Part shown: positions 36,475-44,917 of the stretch, piece after piece
Numbering within the stretch: the stretch's first letter is position 1
Layout: each line of letters begins with the position of its first letter
Source of the DNA: Bin5 sp034428435
GTDB lineage: Bacteria > Chloroflexota > Anaerolineae > Caldilineales > Caldilineaceae
DNA length: 64,000 bases
Direction: 5' to 3'
Assembly (NCBI GenBank): GCA_034428435.1
Contig: DAOUHY010000121.1
Coordinates: 16,159 to 80,158, forward strand
Program-made: the position numbers and the translations under genes
Notes under the pieces: model-generated
Databases searched by the model: none
The model's input: the letters and a program-made list of their open reading frames with translations, nothing else
What the model was told of the DNA's origin: nothing

Positions 36475-36921
36475 TCAGGAGGCGAATTGAAACCACAGAA
36501 CTGTGTAGAGAACGCCGACCAGCGCGCCTACGTACACCTCAGTGGGTGAGTGGCCGATCAGCTCCTTCAACTCCTCTTCGCTGACAGGCTGACCGGTGAA
36601 GAGCTCTCTCAGGATCTGATTAAGGACTTTGGCTTGCTTACCGGCGGCTTGCCGCACGCCGGTGGCGTCGTACATGACAACCAGTGCGAATATGGCGGCC
36701 AAGGCAAAGACGTCGCTACGCGGGCCGGAGCGATAGCCGATTGCGGCGACGAGGCTGCAGACCATAGCCGCATGGCTGCTGGGCATGCCCCCAGCGCGAG
36801 CCAGTACGCGCAGGTCAAAGTCGCGCCGCAGTACCCATTCGAAGAGAAACTTGTAGAGCTGCACGAGGAGACCGGCAGACAGCGGAAGCCAGATGATTGA
36901 GCTGTTACCCAGTAGCTGCAT
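36475..36921 (-). CDS. DUF212 (divergent PAP2) membrane protein
   Basis: 148 residues with four to five hydrophobic helices. The conserved signature RAGGMPSSHAAMVCSL identifies the divergent PAP2 / vanadium-haloperoxidase-related DUF212 family; it resembles the PAP2 PSGH motif. LIGHSPTEVYVGALVG follows near the C terminus. Members may be lipid phosphatases, for instance acting on undecaprenyl pyrophosphate, but function is unproven. It starts 4 bases after the xseB stop, so the two are co-transcribed. Confidence 0.88.
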   Translation of the reverse strand: MQLLGNSSIIWLPLSAGLLVQLYKFLFEWVLRRDFDLRVLARAGGMPSSHAAMVCSLVAAIGYRSGPRSDVFALAAIFALVVMYDATGVRQAAGKQAKVLNQILRELFTGQPVSEEELKELIGHSPTEVYVGALVGVLYTVLWFQFAS

Positions 36922-36925
36922 CTGT

Positions 36926-37177
36926 CTATGGGTCCGAGATGTCGCTCAAATCAATTAGAGTTCCGTCCGGCTCCCATTTCCTGACTCGAAGTTCGGCTTC
37001 TTCGAGTAGAACGCCGCAGCGGGCGGCCAGTTTCACGCCTGCTTCATACAGGTCCAGTGAATCGGCCAAGGGTAGATCGGCGGCTTCAAGTTGCTCCAGA
37101 ATGGCTTGAAGCTGGGCATAGCTTTCTTCGTACGGGAGTTCGGCGGTTTGATCGGACCCGCTGTTCTGGTTTTCCAT
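36926..37177 (-). CDS. xseB: Exodeoxyribonuclease VII small subunit
   Basis: 83 residues from ATG 37177 (AAAGGAAC upstream); an in-frame ATG at 37210 exists. YEESYAQLQAILEQLEAADLPLADSLDLYEAGVKLAARC matches the XseB helical hairpin core, ending in a variable charged tail. The subunit stabilises the XseA nuclease. xseA is not in the window, so the pair is split or xseA is elsewhere. Confidence 0.92.
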   Translation of the reverse strand: MENQNSGSDQTAELPYEESYAQLQAILEQLEAADLPLADSLDLYEAGVKLAARCGVLLEEAELRVRKWEPDGTLIDLSDISDP

Positions 37178-37410
37178 TTCGTTCCTTTCGGTACCGGCCA
37201 ATTTTGGCATCAGTATATCAGAGAGAGCACAAGTTTCGGCAATGGAAAAGCAGGCTCCATGATTCGAATTGTGTCCAGAGCAGGATTAGCACTGTTCAGG
37301 CTCTAGGCAGTAGAATCCGGCACAGTCACAGCAATGGATTCCAACAGCAATTTGGTGGCCGACTTTTGGAAGAGTTCACCAGAATCAAGGGTTGTACGAT
37401 GGAGGACCAG

Positions 37411-38256
<846 letters not shown>

Positions 38257-38352
38257 CAGGAAGAAGCCTCTGTTGAAATCTCTTTGGTATCCACTTCACT
38301 CTTTGGGGATAGTGGCAGCTATCTTTTCGGAGAGAGGAGAGCCTTTGGGTCT

Positions 38353-38682
38353 CTACTCATTTGCTGCTGCACGGCGCCCGCGTTGTGACAGGAAAAGCGT
38401 GGCCGCCGGGAACTTGTGATTGCTAAGGAGGAGGCCCTGATTCTCCAGCCCGCGCACGTCCTGCATCGTGACCTGGCTCGCGTTACCGTTGAGAAGGTGG
38501 AGGCGAAATTCCTTTCTGCCGTCGAGATAGCGTTGAGACTTCAGCGTCGCGCCGTTCAGCATCGAGCGCAGAATGAGCTTCTGCGTAGGGGAAATCTTTC
38601 TTTGAGGGGAGGAGGAGGAAAGCCGTAAATTCACGGCCCGCAGGCTTTTGCGCATCTTCGCGGCGGTTGAGCGAAGTGTCAT
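38353..38682 (-). CDS. Small conserved-looking protein (YjhX-like winged-helix?)
   Basis: 109 residues. The N-terminal basic stretch (TAAKMRKSLRAVNLRL) is followed by ISPTQKLILRSMLNGATLKSQR and VRGLENQGLLLSNHKF, ending LSQRGRRAAANE. The order helix, helix, strand, 'l..rGR.a' resembles the compact winged-helix protein YjhX and similar DNA-binding or toxin-like domains. Function is not assigned. Its ATG overlaps the stop of the preceding 68-residue gene by four bases (38679-38682), so the radical SAM protein, the 68-mer and this 109-mer are expressed together. Confidence 0.6.
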   Translation of the reverse strand: MTLRSTAAKMRKSLRAVNLRLSSSSPQRKISPTQKLILRSMLNGATLKSQRYLDGRKEFRLHLLNGNASQVTMQDVRGLENQGLLLSNHKFPAATLFLSQRGRRAAANE

Positions 38683-38885
38683 CCCAGTTTGTGGACGTGC
38701 TCTTGTAGCTTGCGCTGGCTTATCTTCACGTATTGGTCCGCTCTGATCTGGGCCATTTCCTCGTCTGACAGGCGCAAACGCAGAATGTCCAGGGCATCTT
38801 CCGGGCTCTGGCCGTAGGCAAGCTTCTTCTTGCCGTTCTTCATGTCAAACAAGTACATGTAGTGGGGATTGGAAAAGCTGCTCAT
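38679..38885 (-). CDS. Small protein of unknown function coupled to B12 radical SAM gene
   Basis: 68 residues, MSSFSNPHYMYLFDMKNGKKKLAYG onwards, then SPEDALDILRLRLSDEEMAQIRADQY and a basic C terminus. A short beta-hairpin and helical region are likely. It is not rich in Cys, Ser or Thr as a modified peptide would usually be. I recognise no family. Its start lies 3 bases after the radical SAM stop. It could be a partner or substrate-recognition protein of that enzyme; that is inference from coupling alone. Confidence 0.65.
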   Translation of the reverse strand: MSSFSNPHYMYLFDMKNGKKKLAYGQSPEDALDILRLRLSDEEMAQIRADQYVKISQRKLQEHVHKLG

Positions 38886-38888
38886 CGG

Positions 38889-40364
38889 TCAAGCCTTGAC
38901 CAGTGCCTGTTGGTACATGCCGTCGTAGCCCCGCTGCTGCTGCTCCTCGGTCAGACCGCGGTTCACCTCCGCATCGTACTTTCCGGCGAGCAGTTCCCGG
39001 TAGAAGCCGTAGTTGACGCCCATCACTTTCTCATCGTCCGGGAAGCGGTGATAGTTGTCCTTGCTCATCAGGCTCTTGCCTTCGGCGATCAACTGGAATC
39101 CGAGTGCCGAGCCGGGGTAGGGCGCGTAGTAGGAGATGGACGGGAATACGCGCTTCATGCGTTTGAGCATGCGCATCGTTTTGAAGGCGTCCTCGTCGGT
39201 TTCGCCTGGAATGCCGAGCATGATGTTCGACCAGAAGACAGGCGGTTCCTTCCCTTCCGCCACCATCTCATCCCCAAGGCGGTTGACGAGATCGATGGCG
39301 AAGTTGTTGTCCTCCTCAGTGCACTCCTTGTTGAGGAGCTTCAGAATGCGATCGCTACCCGATTCAAAGCCGATCGAGATCAGATTCCAGTTCGTTTCGC
39401 GCACGAGGGCGGTGAAAAGATCGGGCCACTGGCGTACGGTGTCGGCGCGGCCGGCTGCCCAGTAGGGCCACAGTTTATTGGCGCGGCGGGGATACTCTTC
39501 GATCCACTCCTGCAGCCACTTCGGGTTCTGGAAGAACATGGAGTCGTGGATTACAACTGAGCCCACCCCGTACTTCTCGTCGAGGGCATTTAGTTCGTCG
39601 ATCACCATGGAAACGGGACGGCGTCCCATGTTGGGAATATAGGATGCCTCGTTGCAGAAAACGCATTGCCAGGGGCAGACTCTGCTCGTGATGATGGTGG
39701 CGACAGGAGGAGGACCCCAGCCGCACTCCGGCTCCATCGGCCAGTTGAAATTCCGTTCCAGCTTCAGGGCGCGCACAGCTCGTCTAGGCCGGGCGTTGGC
39801 GAGCGCCTCTTTCCAGTTGGCCGGTTTGGGCCACAACTCCCGGTCGATTTCCGGCCAGTCGGCCATAGTGCGCGAGCCTTGTCCCAGGAACACTCTCGGA
39901 AAGGTCTCAGGATCCCGGACCAGATCGAGGATTATCTCTTCACCGGCCCCCTGGCAGATTTTGTCAAAGGCATCAGCCTCGGCCATTTCTTCCGGCGCGA
40001 CCGTCGCGTGCATGCCACCGGCAAGAACAAGACCACCGGGATTGATCTCCTTGAAGATCTGCGCAGCCTTCAGGGCCACTGGAAAAGTGTAACTGCGCAC
40101 GTTCATCAGAGCCATCTTGTAGCCGCGAAGTTTCGGCGCCAGCTGGTCCCAGGAGGTGACTGCCCGCGTAGAAACGATGTCGGTTTCCACACCGTTCTGA
40201 TGCATAATCGTGCGCAGAAGCCCAAGACCGTGGTCCTGCCACTGTTCATGGGGACCCTGCGGATAGACCAAGTCACCCAGGTCGCCAAGATCTATCCAGA
40301 CGATATCGCTCTCGCGCCTTCCGTTACCTGGCAAGTTCAACTTCAACTGATGCTCCTCTAACAT
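38889..40364 (-). CDS. B12-binding radical SAM protein (BchE/Elp-like class)
   Basis: 491 residues from ATG 40364; an in-frame TTG at 40346 has a better AGAGGAG box and may be the real start. The N-terminal part (about 15-170) resembles a cobalamin-binding domain (IVWIDLGDLGDLVYPQG, VLAGGMHATVAPEEM). The radical SAM cluster motif CxxxCxxC is C-P-W-Q-C-V-F-C in SRVCPWQCVFCNEA. SIGFESGSDRILKLLNKE and ITFG-type barrel strands follow. Such enzymes carry out methylations or rearrangements on lipids, porphyrins, RiPPs or antibiotics. No porphyrin or RiPP genes are near. It heads a unit with two small proteins. Confidence 0.9.
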   Translation of the reverse strand: MLEEHQLKLNLPGNGRRESDIVWIDLGDLGDLVYPQGPHEQWQDHGLGLLRTIMHQNGVETDIVSTRAVTSWDQLAPKLRGYKMALMNVRSYTFPVALKAAQIFKEINPGGLVLAGGMHATVAPEEMAEADAFDKICQGAGEEIILDLVRDPETFPRVFLGQGSRTMADWPEIDRELWPKPANWKEALANARPRRAVRALKLERNFNWPMEPECGWGPPPVATIITSRVCPWQCVFCNEASYIPNMGRRPVSMVIDELNALDEKYGVGSVVIHDSMFFQNPKWLQEWIEEYPRRANKLWPYWAAGRADTVRQWPDLFTALVRETNWNLISIGFESGSDRILKLLNKECTEEDNNFAIDLVNRLGDEMVAEGKEPPVFWSNIMLGIPGETDEDAFKTMRMLKRMKRVFPSISYYAPYPGSALGFQLIAEGKSLMSKDNYHRFPDDEKVMGVNYGFYRELLAGKYDAEVNRGLTEEQQQRGYDGMYQQALVKA

Positions 40365-40452
40365 CCAGATCGGACCGGGTCAGACCTCGTGGGTCTGCCG
40401 GCTCACAGCGTGTCTCCTGCTCTCTGGTTGCCTGTGGAGGCAACGAAATGCC

Positions 40453-40824
40453 CTACATACTGGCATATTTTCCGACGGACTCGTCGATTTCATCGGCCCA
40501 GGCATCGATGCCTCCGGCCATACTGACTGCATTTGACCAGCCCTGTTGACGCAGAAAGACGGTTACCTGTGCGCTGCGCAGTCCTTTATGGCAGAACAGG
40601 ACCACCTCCATCTCCCTGTTCTGGCGCATGTCCTCCGGTAAGGCGTCGAGACGCCGCTCGCGAAGCTCGCTTAGGGGCATGTTGATGAAATCTGCATCAG
40701 GAAGACTGGCCAGTTCAAGTTCATTGGGTTCACGCACGTCGACCAGCAGGAATTCGCTATCGTCCTTCTGTTTAGCGGCGACATCGTGCACGCTGATTTC
40801 CGGAGCGCCATACGGGTTGGGCAT
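40453..40824 (-). CDS. Rhodanese-like sulfurtransferase domain protein
   Basis: 123 residues. EFLLVDVREPNE, MPLSEL and the active-site loop VLFCHKGLRS (Cys nucleophile, Arg) followed by MAGGIDAWADEI are diagnostic of a single rhodanese domain. The protein would carry persulfide sulfur, perhaps for the Fe-S (41431) or molybdopterin (MoaA) functions encoded just upstream. It is 88 bases from the radical SAM start and 89 from DUF2203, all leftward. Confidence 0.92.
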   Translation of the reverse strand: MPNPYGAPEISVHDVAAKQKDDSEFLLVDVREPNELELASLPDADFINMPLSELRERRLDALPEDMRQNREMEVVLFCHKGLRSAQVTVFLRQQGWSNAVSMAGGIDAWADEIDESVGKYASM

Positions 40825-40913
40825 CGTCTTGACTCACGTTTTCTTGTACCTGCCGGCCAGGAAAATGAATTAGGGAAAGGAGTTCAGGGGACGGGGACTC
40901 ATCCGCTTTGCCT

Positions 40914-41306
40914 TCAGAAGTCCTCGGGATCGATGGGTTGACGGCCACCGAAACCGGCGTTGACGTCGTGCCAGAATGAAAGGTCCTCTTCGCCATGTTT
41001 CCAGCAGAGATAGACTTCGCGCCCGTTGCGAATTGACAGGAAATCGATGAGGCCCATGTCGATATCCTTTACCAGGATACCCATTTTCAGGATCCCTTTT
41101 ACGCCCGTCTCCAGTTTGTCGAATTGGGAGTAGACGGAGCCTGCCGCGGCGTTGCCACCGTTTTGGGCAGCCTTCTGCAGCACCGGCCAGATTTCGGGAC
41201 GCAGACGGAGAATCTCACTGCGCGCCTCCTGAACTTGCGACATCAGGGCCTTAACGACCGGAAGCGCGGCTCTCGCTTCATTCAAAGTGTAATAGCGGGC
41301 CTGCAT
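40914..41306 (-). CDS. DUF2203 family protein
   Basis: 130 residues. YYTLNEARAALPVVKALMSQVQEARSEI at the N terminus and REVYLCWKHGEEDLSFWHDVNAGFGGRQPI at the C terminus match DUF2203, in which the conserved C-terminal W-H-x(n)-W-H residues may bind a ligand. Function is unknown. Common next to Fe-S and sulfur genes in Chloroflexota by my recollection, which fits the neighbours here. Confidence 0.85.
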   Translation of the reverse strand: MQARYYTLNEARAALPVVKALMSQVQEARSEILRLRPEIWPVLQKAAQNGGNAAAGSVYSQFDKLETGVKGILKMGILVKDIDMGLIDFLSIRNGREVYLCWKHGEEDLSFWHDVNAGFGGRQPIDPEDF

Positions 41307-41430
41307 AGTACTCCAACCCGGTCAGGGCAAAGTGGAAAGACCAGGTTGTTCGCCCAGGCACTGTGACGAACAACCTGTTTGTTTCCGAACTCTACTTTGC
41401 CTCTGCCGACTCACATCGTTAGGTCAACGA

Positions 41431-41847
41431 CTAGTGTCCGCAGCCACTGCCGCAGCCCGCTCCGGCCGACGCGCCAGCCGGAGCGCCGTTGGTACGAAAG
41501 CTGCTGCCGCAACCGCAGGAACTGACGGCATTGGGATTCTCAATGTGGAATCCCCCGCCCATCAGGTTGTCGATGTAGTCGATGCTGGAGCCGCCAACAT
41601 AGAAGAAGCTGGTCGGATCGACAACGACGCGCAGGCCAAACTGCTCAAAGACCTGATCAGCTTCCTGGATGTCGTCATCAAAGGTCATGCCGTACTGCAT
41701 GCCTCCGCAGCCGCCGCCCTTGACAAAGACTCGCAGCGCGTGCGACTCCCGCAGGCCCTTCTGATCGAGGATGCCGCCCAGTTTCTCGGCAGCCATCTCC
41801 GTAAGGGTGATTTCCTTCGTTGCCGTGTCGGTCAGAGAAATGTCCAT
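41431..41847 (-). CDS. A-type iron-sulfur carrier protein (HesB/IscA/ErpA-like)
   Basis: 138 residues, ATG at 41847 with GAGGAG 7 bases upstream. LRVFVKGGGCGGMQYGMTFDD supplies the first conserved Cys, and SSCGCGSSF the C-x-C pair, as in ErpA/IscA. The C-terminal extension beyond this (APAGASAGAGCGSGCGH) adds three more cysteines and a His, which is unusual. It would deliver [2Fe-2S] or [4Fe-4S] clusters, for instance to MoaA or the radical SAM enzyme nearby. Confidence 0.93.
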   Translation of the reverse strand: MDISLTDTATKEITLTEMAAEKLGGILDQKGLRESHALRVFVKGGGCGGMQYGMTFDDDIQEADQVFEQFGLRVVVDPTSFFYVGGSSIDYIDNLMGGGFHIENPNAVSSCGCGSSFRTNGAPAGASAGAGCGSGCGH

Positions 41848-42004
41848 CGGAATCTCCTCAAAGGTATGGATAAATGTGACTAGAGTTCGTGGTCTGAAAT
41901 TCAGCGATTACACTGGTCCTTCGCCAAGGACACGGACCTTGAGCAAGACTGCTCTCACTTCTCACCAGAGATGGGTCTAAGTCACTGACCCTCTCGCCGG
42001 TACT

Positions 42005-43135
42005 TCAGCCGCCAATCTGGTTCATGGCCCGGTTTTCGGCGAAGACGCCGGATTCCAGTCCATGGCCCCACGGCTTATGGAACGCCCCTTCCTTCATCAA
42101 CTCTCGTATCTTATCGAAATCAGCACCGCCGCGCAAAGGAGACAGCAGGTCTATTTCGTCATCACGCAGAAGGCAGAGCCGCAATTTTCCGTCTGCAGTG
42201 AGACGTACGCGGCCGCACCCCTGGCAAAATGGCTCTGTGACGCTGCTGATGAAGCCGAGCGTTCCTGCTGCGCCTGGGATGCGAAACGGGCGGCTGGGAT
42301 CGACAAAGTCGTAGCTGGCCTCTTCCAGCTCGCCGAAGACCGACTCGACTCTCTGCCGGATCTCTCTGAAGGAGACGACATGGCTCAATTGAAAGTCGCT
42401 GACCTCTCCAAACGGCATCATTTCAATGAAGCGGACTTCCCAGTCTTTGTTCAGAGTCAGGGCGGCCAGATCGATAACATCTTCCTCATTGAAGCCGCGG
42501 GTGACAACGCAGTTCAGTTTTACCGGACGCAAGCCAGCGCGCTCGGCCGCGTCGATTCCTCGCCATACGTCGTCAATATCCCCCCAGCGGGTAATGCGGC
42601 GGAAGCGGTCCGGATCGATCGTATCTATGCTGATGTTTACCCGGTTCAGACCGGCATCGGCCAGAGGTTGCGCCAATTCATCCAGTAGCAGAGCATTCGT
42701 CGTCATGGCCACGTCGCGAATGCCGGGGACTGCGGCAATTCGGCTTACCAACTCCACTACACCGGGACGAATCGTTGGTTCACCCCCTGTCAGGCGAATC
42801 TTGTCCACTCCCAGGCTGGCCCCAACGTTTACCAAAAAGATGATTTCGTCGTCGGACATCAGTTCGTGACGGGGGCGGAACTGCATGTGTTCCGGCATAC
42901 AGTAGACGCAGCGCAGATTGCAAGCGTCAGTCAGGCTAATGCGCAGATAGCGTACGCGGCGGCCATAGCTGTCGTGAGTCGGCTCTGTCATCGAAACCAG
43001 TTCTTCCGCGCCGGGCGGAGGCGACAGGGTTACGCTGCCGTATCTGGTTCGATGTTTGTGACCGTTCTGCCCGGCCACTGCTCCTTCGGTCAGGGGCAGT
43101 TCCTGCAGATTGGGTTGGCGTAATGTCGTCGGCAT
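42005..43135 (-). CDS. moaA: GTP 3',8-cyclase (molybdenum cofactor biosynthesis)
   Basis: 376 residues from ATG 43135 (GGGGAA upstream); an ATG at 42991 would give 328 residues, closer to typical MoaA length. First cluster motif CxxxCxxC in DACNLRCVYCMPE, then LTGGEPTIRPG, MTTNALLLDELAQPLADAG and NISIDTIDPDRFRRITRWG. The second cluster motif is FCQGCGRVRLTADGKLRLCLL. The protein converts GTP to 3',8-cyclo-7,8-dihydro-GTP. The upstream extension (residues 1-48) is rich in Gln/Gly and lacks homology that I can see. Only one Moco gene is present. It follows the SufR-like gene with a 35-base gap. Confidence 0.95.
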   Translation of the reverse strand: MPTTLRQPNLQELPLTEGAVAGQNGHKHRTRYGSVTLSPPPGAEELVSMTEPTHDSYGRRVRYLRISLTDACNLRCVYCMPEHMQFRPRHELMSDDEIIFLVNVGASLGVDKIRLTGGEPTIRPGVVELVSRIAAVPGIRDVAMTTNALLLDELAQPLADAGLNRVNISIDTIDPDRFRRITRWGDIDDVWRGIDAAERAGLRPVKLNCVVTRGFNEEDVIDLAALTLNKDWEVRFIEMMPFGEVSDFQLSHVVSFREIRQRVESVFGELEEASYDFVDPSRPFRIPGAAGTLGFISSVTEPFCQGCGRVRLTADGKLRLCLLRDDEIDLLSPLRGGADFDKIRELMKEGAFHKPWGHGLESGVFAENRAMNQIGG

Positions 43136-43170
43136 GCTTGCAGATTCCCCAAGGGGTTGCGTTCGTTTTC

Positions 43171-43830
43171 TCAGAAGATCAGTTCAACATTGTGTGACTT
43201 GGGCGCACCTTCTTCGATTTCTACCTGCACACGAAAACTGCAACAGCCCTGACCGTCTGCGATGGCCTGAACACGTTCACAACTCTGTCCGCTGAGAGAT
43301 TCCATGAGCGCCAGATCCATGCAGCAGAGTTCCTTGTGCTCGGCGGCCACGCCCGTGTACGGGCAGTTATGCGTATGCAGTAGGCCGGTAGCAGGTTCCC
43401 ACTGTGCCAGGTACCCTCTTTCGTTGAGAAAGGCGACGACTCTATCCATTCGCTCATCGAGCCTCTCGTCTGCCGGGCAGTTGAGTGCAACGGGCTGCGC
43501 CATCTCCTGCGCCAACTTTCGAAAGCAGCCGTCAATCTGGTCAGGAGGCAGCATCTGTTTCATCTGGCGAACGACACCAGCCGTAAGCAAGGCGAAATTG
43601 TCGGGAAAATGCGCATCGGCGTCAGAGGTCAATGAGTAGATCTGCTGTGGACGACCGACCTTTCGGCGTCCCTTGGCCTTGGTCACTGTAATCAGATTGT
43701 CCGAAAGCAAAATGTCAAGATGATACCTTACCGAAATGGGAGCCATGTCCAGGCGTTCAGCCAGCGCACCGACCGATGCCTGGCCGTCCTGTTTGAGTAT
43801 TTCCATGATGCGATTGCGAACAGTCTGCAC
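43171..43830 (-). CDS. SufR-like iron-sulfur transcriptional regulator (ArsR-type HTH)
   Basis: 219 residues from the GTG at 43830 (GGAG upstream). A winged HTH occupies residues 5-70: RIMEILKQDGQASVGALAERLDMAPISVRYHLDIL with the wing GRRKVGRPQQIY. The C-terminal part carries Cys156 (HTHNCPYTG), Cys169/170 (ELCCMDL), Cys184 (SCERV) and Cys196/197 (GCCSFRV). The spacing of 13 and 28 between Cys156, Cys169 and Cys197 fits the three conserved cysteines of SufR that hold a [4Fe-4S] cluster, as I recall. It would sense Fe-S status and repress iron-sulfur genes. A perfect palindrome lies at 43902-43925. Confidence 0.82.
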   Translation of the reverse strand: MQTVRNRIMEILKQDGQASVGALAERLDMAPISVRYHLDILLSDNLITVTKAKGRRKVGRPQQIYSLTSDADAHFPDNFALLTAGVVRQMKQMLPPDQIDGCFRKLAQEMAQPVALNCPADERLDERMDRVVAFLNERGYLAQWEPATGLLHTHNCPYTGVAAEHKELCCMDLALMESLSGQSCERVQAIADGQGCCSFRVQVEIEEGAPKSHNVELIF

Positions 43831-43901
43831 AGATGCACTCCAAGATTTTCACCTAGCAGGTTGGTACCTATTTTAGCAGATTGATAGGGTAATGTCAAAC
43901 A

Positions 43902-43925
43902 TTTTTATGAATAAATTCATAAAAA
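43902..43925. promoter_or_regulatory. 11-bp perfect palindrome, candidate operator of SufR-like gene
   Basis: TTTTTATGAAT-aa-ATTCATAAAAA is a perfect inverted repeat with a 2-base spacer in an AT-rich spot, 72 bases upstream of the GTG start of the SufR-like gene. It could be its autoregulatory site or overlap the promoter. A weak terminator on the plus strand is an alternative, but no gene is upstream there. Confidence 0.5.
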
Positions 43926-44122
43926 ACTATTACGGAGACTGCACGGGTACGTTAGGTGTGGCTTAGGGAGTGAACTGAATGTATCTCACGCGTGCGCTCG
44001 GATACGTTTTGGGGGAGATGGTAATTCCTTACTCTGGCTGAGGGGTCTGACTGAGCTGGATTACACGGTAAGGAACGTGACACGCCATCTTTCAGAACAA
44101 CCTAAATGCGATGGACGTTTTT

Positions 44123-44338
44123 TGGGTACAGCCCAAATTGGGATGAGAGAGGGCAAGCACAAGGCTTGCCCCTACAGGGAATCGACTCGACTGGCGGGAC
44201 GTGGTCTGGCTAGACACCTTCGATTGGGCACCTGTTACGAATATCGACACCCGGTCGACTTGGGATGTTGTAGGAGAGGGGGCGTTGCGGGGGCGGAGCC
44301 CCCGCACAAGGGAGGGCCGAATAGGCCCGACCGCCCAA
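44123..44338 (+). repeat. Composite dispersed repeat, copy 4
   Basis: Carries a gggtacagcccaaattgggat head, a gggcaagcacaaggcttgcccctac hairpin (44151-44179), tggtctggct, gggcacctgttacgaatatcgacacc, ggatgttgtagg and the two-hairpin core (44273-44338). The hairpin of the gggcaccc family in the middle is the only such insertion among the copies. Confidence 0.85.
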
Positions 44339-44450
44339 AAGAGCGAGGATTGAGGGAAGAGGATTGAGGAGAGAGAACTGCCGTTTCCCGTGACTCAGAG
44401 TTGATCGCAAGATGGTTGGGGTTCCCCTGCGACCGGAGGCATGGGAAAGT

Positions 44451-44475
44451 TCGCCCCCACTTAGGGATGCACCGC
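44451..44475 (-). repeat. Inverted ggtgcatccc motif
   Basis: Inverted relative of the head block of the composite repeat (tgggtgcatcccagacttgggg in copy 3). Same strand orientation as 6782-6807. Significance unclear; perhaps the far end of a deleted element. Confidence 0.4.
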
Positions 44476-44917
44476 GTTTTTTCCGCCTCTTGACTAGCCT
44501 GCCGCTTTGCGCTACCATGCACCTCAGCCTCCGCGTGAACAGCTATTCTTCATAAGACGCCAACGACTCAGAGTCCAGCGCATATGGAGAGCAACTGCTT
44601 CGATTTTCTATTTTGCCCCACGCAATACAAGCCCTGTCTGAACTGCTTCGGGCCGCAATTGCCTCGTCCTTCTGAACTGGCAGAAAGAGCGAACTAGCCC
44701 AAGACACGTTCGTGCGAAAAGAAATCAGCCAATCTGCCATGGCCGATCTTGCCTCGTTGAACCGAAACGGGGAACTTAACTCTACTCCGGTTCGTCAGTC
44801 CATTAAGCTGTCCAGACTCCGCAAGGTTTGCGCAAACGAAGACAGCCCATTCCTATCCATTTGGCGTCCAACTGAACTTGGTTCACTGACCGTCAGCCAT
44901 CCAAGAAAGAACATTTC

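Larger units (their letters stand above)
43831..44917. other. Long intergenic region with palindrome and repeat, no supported gene
   Basis: Over 1 kb between the leftward SufR-like gene and the rightward secreted protein. An AT-rich stretch lies at 43860-43940 with the operator candidate. The composite repeat copy 4 (44123-44338), an inverted ggtgcatcc motif (44451-44475) and short shadow frames fill the rest. A frame at 44712-45032 (106 codons) looks spurious. Confidence 0.65.
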
